From the NCBI GenBank assembly GCA_963845735.1, contig CAWJTR010000011.1, forward strand, positions 186,001 through 250,000: a stretch of 64,000 nt of DNA, in the 5' to 3' direction. The position numbers were made by a program, and so were the translations under genes. This DNA comes from AP-15 sp963845735. GTDB lineage: Bacteria > Pseudomonadota > Alphaproteobacteria > ATCC43930 > CGMCC-115725. Positions 35,631 to 44,045 of this stretch are shown here, one piece after another. Numbering within the stretch: the stretch's first letter is position 1; each line of letters starts with the position of its first letter. The notes beneath the pieces were generated by a model, which did not search any database, was not told the DNA's origin, and worked only from the letters and a program-made list of their open reading frames with translations.

Positions 35631-36596
35631 ATGCCGGGAAGCGGCACCCGCACGTTCCTCGAGCCCGATCACTACGAGGCGAGCCTGCGTCAGGCCCAGA
35701 TCGAGATCCTCATTGCATTAAGCTCCAAGTTCAAGGCCCGCCTGACCTGGGCGGAACTGCACGATTTGCAGGTCTTGCGGTGCGAGGAAGACTTTCCGCG
35801 GGTTGCCTATGTTCGTCTAGCGCCGCAGCTCTCATTCGTGACGTTTCTGGCGCATTCCGGGCCACAGCCGGTATCGGGCGGGATGGAATTGCGGCCGGAC
35901 GAGCTCGTGCTCCACGGCCGCGGCGAGCGGCTACACCAGTCGACGCCCGGCTCCTTCGTGTGGAACGTGATAGCACTAGACCCGCTTCAGCTCGAACAAT
36001 ATGGTCGGGCTCTCTCCGGAAAGCCTTTCTCTTTACCACCGGATGGAAAAGTCCTGCTTCCCTCCCGGCGCGATATAGCGCGCCTGCGGCGCCTGCACGC
36101 GCAAGTCTGCCGCCTCGCCGAGACAAAGCCCAGAATATTGGCGCATACGGAGGTCGCGCGCGCCATCGAGCAAGGATTGATCCAGACGCTTGTCGCCTGC
36201 TTGACCCGCGCCAGCGTGCGAGCCGACTGCCCGACCAAACGCCGTCACGCGAGGATCATGATCAGGTTCGAGGAGGTATTGGCGGAGCATCTCGGCGAGC
36301 CTCTGCGCATGACCGAGTTGTGCGAGCTGATTGGGGTGACCGAGCGGACGCTGCGCTCGTGTTGCGCCCAGTTCCTCGGCATGAGCCCGATCCGGTATGT
36401 GCTGTTGCGCCGCTTGAGCGGAGCCCGTGTCGCATTGCGTGACGCCGAGCCCGACGGGGCAAACCTCTTGGAGCTTGTCCGCGGCTTCGGTTTCGCGGAG
36501 CTAGGACGTTTCGAGGCGGCCTACCGGGCAGCATTTAGCGAGGCTCCGCTGACCACGCTGCAACGTGCTCCGGCGCCGCGGTTCATCAACCCGTAA
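35631..36596 (+). CDS. AraC-family regulator (second of a tandem pair)
   Basis: 321 residues, intact. N-terminal sensor part (QAQIEILIALSSKFKARLTW, FPRVAYVRLAPQLSFVTFLA, PDELVLHGRGERLHQSTPGS) and a C-terminal AraC DNA-binding domain (RMTELCELIGVTERTLRSCC, AQFLGMSPIRYVLLRRLSGA, ELVRGFGFAELGRFEAAYRA, AFSEAPLTTLQ). The sensor half is the type found with AraC-type regulators of rhizobial genomes that lack a sugar-binding cupin. It is 77 bases behind its damaged paralogue; the two share the same start motif but only moderate identity elsewhere. Confidence 0.88.
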   Translation: MPGSGTRTFLEPDHYEASLRQAQIEILIALSSKFKARLTWAELHDLQVLRCEEDFPRVAYVRLAPQLSFVTFLAHSGPQPVSGGMELRPDELVLHGRGERLHQSTPGSFVWNVIALDPLQLEQYGRALSGKPFSLPPDGKVLLPSRRDIARLRRLHAQVCRLAETKPRILAHTEVARAIEQGLIQTLVACLTRASVRADCPTKRRHARIMIRFEEVLAEHLGEPLRMTELCELIGVTERTLRSCCAQFLGMSPIRYVLLRRLSGARVALRDAEPDGANLLELVRGFGFAELGRFEAAYRAAFSEAPLTTLQRAPAPRFINP

Positions 36597-36898
36597 AATC
36601 CGTTATTTCCGCATAGCCACCCGCGAACCCCGCTGTTTACGCTATAGACGCGGGCGAGCTTCGCTTGTCAAGCAAACCAAAAAGGGGAAAGATGCATATG
36701 GGCAGGAAACGCGACCTGGGGGCACGGCAGCTGCGGAGAGAACGATGACCGCGACCTGTGATGCGGCAGATCGGGCAGCGGCATGATCGGCCGCAATTCG
36801 GTGAAGGCTAGGAACCTGTCGCCTGTTCTGGTCGGATCAGCGTTGTGAATAAGTACCGAACCAAGATTACCAGGCCACTGAAATCTAGGAGATTGCAG
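36597..36898. other. intergenic stretch, no gene seen
   Basis: About 300 bases between the AraC pair and the secreted-protein run. Small frames here show no domain. The region ahead of 36899 has AGGAGATTGCAG just before the next start. Confidence 0.5.
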
Positions 36899-37219
36899 AT
36901 GTCTTCCGAAGTTGAATCGAAAATGGTCTCGCGTCGAAAAATTCTGCCCCTTCTGGGATTAGCGGCGGCGTTGGTCTTCGCCGTGTCGCCCATAGGCGCG
37001 GAGGCCCAGACCACCGGCACCACCAGCGCCCCGAGCGCCACCAGCGCCCCGAGCACCAGCGGCACCGCCGGCATGCATCGGCGTCAAAGCGGCGCCATGG
37101 ACGCGTCGAACGGCGCTACGAGCGGCGCGGCGGAACGCCCGCATCAAAACAGCCCGCACAAACCCCGACTGCGCAAGCCCCGACCGCGCAGACACCGCCT
37201 GCACAAAAATAGCAGCTGA
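36899..37219 (+). CDS. small secreted protein, possibly frameshifted at its C-terminus
   Basis: 106 residues as read. N-terminus MSSEVESKMVSRRKILPLLG begins a signal peptide ending near AEAQTTG; then a low-complexity Thr/Ser/Ala stretch. In the read frame the end is HRRQSGAMDASNGATSGAAE and so on. In another frame the same DNA gives RRHGRVERRYERRGGTPAS followed by Pro/Gln/Thr repeats (QPAQTPTAQAPTAQTPPAQK) and a stop at 37210-37212, which looks like the normal tail of this rhizobial family. One base is probably missing near 37090. Function unknown; start chosen for the adjacent AGGAGA. Confidence 0.65.
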   Translation: MSSEVESKMVSRRKILPLLGLAAALVFAVSPIGAEAQTTGTTSAPSATSAPSTSGTAGMHRRQSGAMDASNGATSGAAERPHQNSPHKPRLRKPRPRRHRLHKNSS

Positions 37220-37244
37220 CCGATACGGAGAGGAACACACAGCC

Positions 37245-37676
37245 ATGCGAATGCGGATTGGGCTACTATCGATCGTCGGATTTTTTGGTTTGCTCGCAAC
37301 CGCGAATGCGCAAACGGGATCGGCTTCAACTGCGGGAACGAGGTTTGACGGCACATATCATTTTGTCTCTTCGGCGAAGGTCAATCCGATGTACACGGCG
37401 CTGAACGGGAGAACGGCCCCATGTCCAGACCGGACACCGGGTCCGTTGACCATCCAGAACGGTCACGCACGGTATACCGCCGAGTCAGGCCATGTGCTTC
37501 TAGGAACGATCGGGCCGAACGGCGAGCTGGATATGCGAATGGTCCCGGCCACGGTCGGCGGCTCCCGCCCAATGGAGTTGCGCTCGGCAGCGGCGGGAAT
37601 CGACAACGCCGGCACGGTGAGCATCCGCCAGGTCGGTGCCGGTTGTAGTTATGATTTCGTCTGGCAAAAGCAATAA
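37245..37676 (+). CDS. secreted hypothetical protein (paralogue of the next gene)
   Basis: 143 residues with a signal peptide (IGLLSIVGFFGLLATANAQ). The mature part begins FDGTYHFVSSAKVNPMYTAL and includes PCPDRTPGPLTIQNGHARYT, GTIGPNGELDMRMV and the ending GAGCSYDFVWQKQ. Two cysteines (PCPD and GCSY) could form a disulfide. The order FDGTY - LTIQNG - G.(V/I)...GE.- cysteine - W(Q/H)K is repeated in the lipoprotein at 37835, so the two are paralogues. GGAGAGGA lies upstream. No named family recognised. Confidence 0.7.
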   Translation: MRMRIGLLSIVGFFGLLATANAQTGSASTAGTRFDGTYHFVSSAKVNPMYTALNGRTAPCPDRTPGPLTIQNGHARYTAESGHVLLGTIGPNGELDMRMVPATVGGSRPMELRSAAAGIDNAGTVSIRQVGAGCSYDFVWQKQ

Positions 37677-37834
37677 CGAACGCGAAGCTGGACTGACAGA
37701 ATAAAAGACAATCCTTACCTCACGACCGCCAGGAATCAGGGGAATGCCGGTCTGTCCCCGGGTAATTGACCGGCGTTGGCTCACACACTCAAGAGTATGG
37801 TCAACCGGGTCTCCAGACCCAGAGAGAGGAACAG

Positions 37835-38255
37835 ATGAGACGCTTATTCTTGCTCTCCCTACCGGTTCTCGCCATTGCTGCTTGCGCGCCGCAGCAGCCT
37901 CCGCCGCCGCCTGCAGCCGCGGCAGAAGGACAGCCCCAGACGACGACCTTCTTCGATGGAACCTACAACGGCAGTTTCACTCAGAACCTGAGCGCCCCCG
38001 GATCGAATTGCCCAAATTTCCCGGTAGCGCCGGCCTTGACGATCCAAAACGGTGTGGCACGGTTCGCGGCGCTCGATATCACCTATCAGGGATACGTAAC
38101 TCCGCAAGGAGAGGTGAGAATGCAGAGCCCATCCGGCCAGACATTCGTGGGACAAATCAGATTCCTATTATATGCTCAGAGGCCAAACGACCGGCGCTTG
38201 CGTCTATAACGCAATCTGGCATAAAGGAGGACAGGGGCCATTCTTGGGGCACTGA
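37835..38255 (+). pseudogene. secreted lipoprotein, frameshifted at its C-terminus
   Basis: Starts MRRLFLLSLPVLAIAACAPQ, a lipoprotein signal with the lipobox IAAC, followed by a Pro/Ala stretch. The mature part (FFDGTYNGSFTQNLSAPGSN, ALTIQNGVARFAALDITYQG, YVTPQGEVRMQS) parallels the previous gene. In the read frame it ends at 38209; one extra A near 38155 hides the family ending YYMLRGQTTGACVYNAIWHK, which then stops at 38253-38255. AGAGAGGA precedes the start. Likely anchored to the inner face of the outer membrane; function unknown. Confidence 0.7.
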
Positions 38256-38366
38256 GGCGTGACCCTGCCGACCCGCTGCGCCCGGAGCGGCTAATGCCAT
38301 AATCATTCAGGTCGACTGATTGCGGCATCATCTATTTCTCGCCAGAAGCGCGGAAAGGGCAAACAC

Positions 38367-38762
38367 ATGCGATCGTATCGACTTCGGGCCACTATATTGG
38401 CGCTGGCTTGCCTGACATGGGCCGGCCCAGCGCTGGCGCAGAACCCCTCGACCGCCCCTGCCGCACCCGCACAGGGCGTGCCGGCACCGCCCGCTGATAA
38501 TCAATCCTTCCTTGATGGGTTGCGTAGGGTCGGCGTAATGGCGGGCCAAGTGGTCGAATGCTCGTCTGATGCAGATAGGCAGGAGCAGATCTCGCGAGCA
38601 ATGGATTTGGCCAATTTGATCGCAGTCCATTTTGGACTCAAGGCCGCCTTCACCTTTACGGGCGCCCTCGGCTACGGCTCCGGGCATCCGTTCGACAAGG
38701 CCACCTGCAGCCAAGCGATCGAAGGCTGGAAGCAGATCCAAGCCAAGTACCTCAACAAGTGA
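38367..38762 (+). CDS. secreted hypothetical protein
   Basis: 131 residues: signal peptide (ATILALACLTWAGPALAQ), a Pro/Ala-rich spacer (STAPAAPAQGVPAPPADN), then a compact helical part (FLDGLRRVGVMAGQVVECSS, ISRAMDLANLIAVHFGLKAA) with two cysteines and the ending TCSQAIEGWKQIQAKYLNK. No named family. It is the fourth of five small secreted proteins in the same direction. Confidence 0.7.
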   Translation: MRSYRLRATILALACLTWAGPALAQNPSTAPAAPAQGVPAPPADNQSFLDGLRRVGVMAGQVVECSSDADRQEQISRAMDLANLIAVHFGLKAAFTFTGALGYGSGHPFDKATCSQAIEGWKQIQAKYLNK

Positions 38763-38773
38763 GGTCTCCGGTC

Positions 38774-39311
38774 ATGAAGAAGCTGTTGATCTACGTCCTG
38801 CCCGTCGCGTTGGCGGCCGCGCACGCATCGGCTGCCCCGTCATCTGGGTGGGGCGGGATGGGTGGTTTGGATCTTGCTGCGGGGACCGGTGCCGGAAAGG
38901 GCGCGCCTCTGGTGCTGGTGCAGCGTGGTGGCGGCGGCCGTGGCGGCGGCGGCCGCGCCGCCGGCGGCGTTAACCGGGGTGGCGGCGGGGTCAACCGTGG
39001 CGGCGGCAACGTCAACCGGGGCAATTTCAACAGCGGCAACTTTCAACGCGACGTATCGGGCAACCGCAACGTCGCGGCGAACCGCAACGTCGCGGCAAAC
39101 CGCAACGTAAGCGGGAACGTCAACGTCAATCGCAACGTCGACGGTCAGCGGCGGCGGCGGCTATTACGGGGGCGGGCCCAACTGGGGCGGTGTCGCCGCC
39201 GGCGTCGCGGTCGGCGCTGGTGTGGCGGCGTTGGCGACCAGTGCCGCCACCGCATCCTCTACCTCTTATCCGCCGCCGCCGCCCTATCAGTATTACCCAT
39301 CCGGGTACTGA
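38774..39311 (+). pseudogene. secreted Gly/Asn-rich repeat protein, frameshifted
   Basis: Signal peptide (KKLLIYVLPVALAAAHASAA), a glycine/arginine tract (GGGGRGGGGRAAGGVNRGGG) and an Asn-Arg-Asn-Val repeat (NRNVAANRNVAANRNVSGNV). One extra G near 39144 shifts the frame; removing it gives the family ending SGGGGYYGGGPNWGGVAAGV, a hydrophobic Gly/Ala helix and a Tyr/Pro end (SYPPPPPYQYYPSGY), stop 39309-39311. Such proteins are common in Bradyrhizobium-type genomes and are thought to sit in the envelope. The starting ATG is 11 bases behind the preceding stop. Confidence 0.7.
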
Positions 39312-39646
39312 CCGTTGACGCCCGGCCTAAGGCGCCTGGACGTCAAGCCTCGCGTGGAGGAGATAGCGAGCGCGACTTGGGCTTCTTGCGCCGGCACGTA
39401 CCTGCCCCGCTGGGACACGCTGAGCGAGCTGTTGCGCCGCGCAAAAACACCTGCCATCGCCGCGTCAAATGGATACGGCAATGCCTTCTGGTCTTTATCA
39501 AATTTCGCCGAACCTGCCGCGCGGCTGTAAATAACCAGTGCTCAGTCACGGTGCTCGGCGTGGACATCGGCCAATGTTGAGATGTTCGCGCGACATCTCC
39601 TATGCTACACTGATCCCTGAGCCAATTGAGCCCGAGCGCTGTGCCG
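39312..39646. other. intergenic stretch with a dispersed repeat
   Basis: No gene. Contains repeat C copy 2 (39418-39540). The remaining 100 bases before the efflux genes presumably hold their promoter. Confidence 0.5.
39418..39540. repeat. dispersed repeat C, copy 2
   Basis: Similar to 29184-29310 in the same orientation; shares CGCTGAGCGAGCT, GTTGCGCCGC, AAATTTCGC, and the closing GTAAATAACCA. The copies are about 10 kb apart and both lie in non-coding DNA downstream or upstream of secreted-protein genes. Confidence 0.75.
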
Positions 39647-40776
39647 ATGATGACTAGAACTGGTCTTAGAAGGGATCACTCAACCCGCTTGTTGACCCTC
39701 GCATTGGGAGTGGCCGGCGCGCTTATTCTACTGTCGGTTTTGGCGGCTTGTCACAAAGAAGAGAAGGCTGCGGCGCAGGCCATCCGGCCCGTGCGTACCG
39801 TGACTGTCGAATTCAGCAAATCGGGGGACACGCTGTCGCTGACCGGCGAGGTGCAGCCGCGCTACCAAGCCGATATCGGCTTTCGAGTTAATGGCAAAAT
39901 TCTCGAGCGGCCGGTCGATGTCGGGACCGAAGTCAAAAAGGGTGATCTGATCGCGCGCCTCGACCCGCAGCAATATCGGCAAGACTTAGAGGTCGCGAAA
40001 TCGGACGTCGCGGCGGCGGAAGCCGAGGTGACCCGCAGCCGGGCGCAGGAAGTACGTCAGCGGGAATTGTTGAAGAACGGCCACACGACCCAGGTCAAAT
40101 ACGATCAGGCGCTCAAGACCCTCAAGACCGCGGAAGCGCAGCTGAACGCGACGCGCGCCAGGCAAGTTCAGGCGAGCGAAAATCTGGGCTACACCGATCT
40201 CAAAGCCGACAATGACGGCGTCATCACCGCGGTGGGTGCCGATGCGGGACAGGTGGTAAGCGCCGGACAAATGGTCGTCCGCTTGGCGCAGCCTGGGGAG
40301 CGCGAGGCGGTATTCAACGTCGCCGAAGGGAGCCTTCAAGAACCAGCCGAAGAACCCGACCGTGATGGTGCACCTGGTCAGCAACCCCGATGTAAAGGCC
40401 GCCGGCACGGTTCGCTATGTCTCGCCGCAGGCCGATCCGGCAGACCCGAACTTACACGGTGCGCGTCTCGTTGCCCGATGCGCCGCCGCAGATGCGGCTC
40501 GGCGCCAACGTCGTCGGCAGCGTGACCCTAGATCAAGCCCGAACCGTCACGATCCCGGGAAGCGCCTTGTTCCAAAAGGACGGAAAGGCAGCCGTCTGGC
40601 TCGTCGAAAAAGACCACACCGTGCAGCTGAAACCGATCGCCGTGGACCGGTACCAGGGCGACTCGGTCATTGTCGGCAGCGGCCTTGACACAGGTGACGT
40701 CGTGGTGACCGCCGGGGTACAAAAACTGCTCCCCGGTCAGAAAGTCGCCCTCATGGACGCGAGTGCCGCGCAATGA
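39647..40776 (+). pseudogene. RND efflux periplasmic adaptor (membrane fusion protein), two frameshifts
   Basis: Lipoprotein adaptor of an RND pump. The signal ends in a lipobox (LILLSVLAACHKEE). Then RPVRTVTVEF, a barrel-sandwich part (YQADIGFRVNGKILERPVDV, KGDLIARLDPQQYRQDLEVA), a helical hairpin (AEVTRSRAQEVRQRELLKNG) and TDLKADNDGVITAVGADAGQ. After an extra base near 40335 the frame becomes KNQPKNPTVMVHLVSNPDVK, AAGTVRYVSPQADPADP, and after a second near 40455 it ends TYTVRVSLPDAPPQMRLGAN, IAVDRYQGDSVIVGSGLDTG and a stop overlapping the pump start. The adaptor would be about 376 residues. Substrate unknown. Confidence 0.85.
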
Positions 40777-43700
40777 AGGGGTTCAATCTCTCCGAATGGG
40801 CGATCAACCACCGCTCGTTCGTGTGGTTTCTGATGATCCTCTTCGTCGCCGCAGGCGTCCTTTCCTACAAGCAGCTTGGCCGCGAGGAGGACCCGTCCTT
40901 TTCGATCAAGACAATGATCGTTCGGACCTATTGGCCGGGTGCCACGATCGACGACACGATGCTGCAGATCACCGATCGGATCGAGAAGAAACTGCAGGAA
41001 ACGCCATCGCTCTATTACCTCAAGAGCGAAACCAAGCCCGGGGTCTCGACGATCTATGTCAACGTCCTCGATAGTACGCCGAAGGAGGCGATCCCGGACA
41101 TCTGGTATCAGGTTCGCAAGAAGGTCTCGGACATAAAGGCGACGTTGCCGCAGGGTGTCCTGGGGCCCAGTTTCAATGACGAGTTCGGCGACGTCTTTGG
41201 CATCATTTACGCGTTCACGGCCGATGGGTTCACGCCCCGTGAGCTGCGCGACTATGTCGAACGCATTCGCACGCAGATATTGACGATCAAGAATGCCGCA
41301 AAGGCGCAGCTAATCGGAGCCCAGGACCAGAAATTCTATCTCGAATTCGACACCCACCAGCTCGCCGGACTCGGCGTCAGTCGCGATCAGGTCATCTCGA
41401 GTTTACAGGAGCAAAACGCCGTCACGCCGTCCGGCGTCGTTCAGACCGGTCTCGAGAAATACGCGATCCGCGTCTCCGGTGCCTTCAACTCTGTCGCGGA
41501 TCTGAAGGGCATCAATCTTTATGCGAACGGCAAATTCTTCCGTCTCGCCGATGTCGCCTCGATAAGCAAAGGCTATGCGGATCCGCCGCAGCCGATGTTC
41601 CGGTACAACGGCGAGCCGGCGATCGGACTGGCCATCTCGATGGCGCAGGGCGGCAACAACCTCGTCTTCGGCGAGGCTGTGGCGCACAAGATGGATCAGA
41701 TCATCGCCAAATTGCCGATCGGCATCGAGGCGCATCTCGTCGCCGACCAGCCGGTGGTCGTCGAGGAGGCGGTTGGCGGCTTCACGAAAGCGCTGTGGGA
41801 AGCCATCGCAATCGTGCTTGCGGTCAGCTTTGTCAGTCTCGGTCTGCGCGCCGGAGTGGTCGTGGCCTGCTCGATCCCGCTCGTGCTCGGAATGGTCTTT
41901 GCCTATATGGAGTATTCCGGCATCAGCCTGCAGCGCATCTCGCTCGGGGCGCTGATTATCGCGCTCGGCCTGCTCGTCGACGACGCGATGATCACGATCG
42001 AAATGATGGTCAGTCAGCTCGAGTTGGGCATCGACCGCGAGCATTCGGCGACGCATGCCTGGGTCACGACGGCGTTTCCGATGCTGACGGGAACGCTTGT
42101 CACCGTCGCCGGCTTTGTGCCGATCGGCTTCGCGAAGAGCGGCGCCGGCGAATATTGCTATTCGCTATTCGCCGTCATCGCCGTCGCCCTTTTGGCCTCA
42201 TGGATCGTCGCGGTGCTTTTTGCCCCGGTGATCGGCGTGACGATCCTGCCAAAGACAATGAAGCCGCACGGCGGCGGCCACGGCCAGCCGGGCCGCTTTA
42301 TGCGGCTGTTTCGCGCCGCCCTCCTCTTCTGTATGCGCGCCCGCTGGCTCGTCATTGCCGTGACAGTCGGACTTTTTGCCGCCTCGTTGTACGGCTACGG
42401 GTTCATCCAGCAGCAATTCTTCCCGGCCTCGGACCGGCCGGAGCTGGTCGTCGATCTTAACCTTCCTCAGGATTCGTCAATCTACAGGACCGAACATGAA
42501 GTCGAACGGTTCGAGGCGCTGCTGAAGGGCGACCCGAACATCGATCACTACAGCTTTTACGTCGGGCAGGGTGCCGTGCGGTTCTATCTGCCGCTCAACG
42601 TGCAGCTGTCCAACGACTATTTCGCGCAAGGGGTCATCGTCACCAAGGGCATCAAGGAGCGCGAAGTCGTCAAGGCACGCCTGCAAAAGGCACTGGATTC
42701 CGAATTCCCCAGTCTCAATACCAGGATTTACCCGCTGGAATTGGGACCGCCCGTCGGCTGGCCGTTGCAATACCGCGTCAGCGGCCAGACCCCGGACGGC
42801 ACCCGGGACGCGGCGTTCCTGGTGGCCCAAACGATCGGGCAAAACCCGAATACACGGCTCATCAATTTCGATTGGAACGAGCCGATGAAGAGCCTCCACC
42901 TGCAGGTCGATCAGGATCGAGTCCGCCAGCTCGGCATCAGTTCGAAGTCGCTCGCTGAAGCCCTCAATGCCGTTACCAGCGGAATGGTCGTCACCCAGGT
43001 CCGCGAACTCGATCTATCTGACCGACCTGACGGCGCGTGCGACAGAACAGCAACGCGTCGCGGTCCAGACATTGAAAAATCTGCAAGTCGCGCTGGATAA
43101 CGGACAGACGATCCCGCTAAGCCAAGTCGCAACCATCCAATATGAACTGGAACCGCCTGTGATCTGGCGGCGCAACCTGCTGCCGACGATTACGGTTCAG
43201 GCGGATGTCGTGCCCGGTATCGAGGCGAAGACAGTCAATCAGCAGCTGGCGCCGGCGATCGCCCAATTGGCGGAGAAACTGCCGAGGGCTACACGATCGA
43301 AGCCGGCGGCACGATCGAGGAGAGCGCCAAAGGGCTCAACTCGATCGTTGCCGTCTTTCCACTGATGATCATGCTGATGCTGATCATCTTGATGGTGCAG
43401 CTGCAGAGCTTTCAGAAGCTGTTTCTGGTGATCAGCGTCGCACCCTTGGGTCTGATCGGCGTCGTCGCCGCGTTGTTGTCCACCGACACGCCGATGGGTT
43501 TTGTCGCGATCCTCGGGATCATCGCCCTGAGCGGGATGATCATTCGCAATTCGGTAATTCTGATCGACCAGATCGACATGGACATGGCCAGAGGCTTGCA
43601 CCCTTGGGACGCCGTGATCGATGCGACGACAAACCGCTTTCGGCCGATCGTGCTGACCGCGGCCGCAGCCTCGCTCGGCATGATACCGATCGCCTCGGAG

Positions 43701-43868
43701 GTCTTCTGGGGGCCGATGGCCTATGCGATCATCGGCGGCCTGTTCGTCGCGACCCTCCTGACCCTGTTGTTCCTGCCGGCCCTCTATGTCGCCTGGTTCC
43801 GCATCAAGGAGCCGGCGAAGGAGCGCCAGGTCGGGGCTCAGGAGCCCGCCCCTGCTGTCGCCCTTTGA
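40773..43868 (+). pseudogene. RND efflux transporter (HAE1/AcrB-like), two compensating frameshifts
   Basis: Inner-membrane proton-driven pump, 1,032 codons in total, the normal RND size. The N-terminal 745 residues are continuous: NHRSFVWFLMILFVAAGVLS, GREEDPSFSIKTMIVRTYWP, GVVVACSIPLVLGMVFAYM and the TM4 segment SLGALIIALGLLVDDAMITI. Near 43005 one extra base shifts the frame (continuing SIYLTDLTARATEQQRVAVQ, QADVVPGIEAKTVNQQLAPA), and near 43290 the frame returns, giving EGYTIEAGGTIEESAKGLNS, PLGLIGVVAALLSTDTPMGF and VILIDQIDMDMARGLHPWDA. The start overlaps the adaptor stop by ATGA. No outer-membrane partner is in the window. Confidence 0.88.
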
Positions 43869-44045
43869 GTTGATCTTCGCGGCCGGCGGGTCGCAGGATC
43901 CGCAGGCACACGATGGAGAGCGCTGCGCTGGCGGTAGCGAGGGTGGCGTCAAAAAATCCCTGGTGATCCGCTGCCATCGCCGCGACTGGCGAGACGATCG
44001 ATAAGCGGGCACGTACTCAATGAGAGGGCTTCAGAGGAGGCGATG

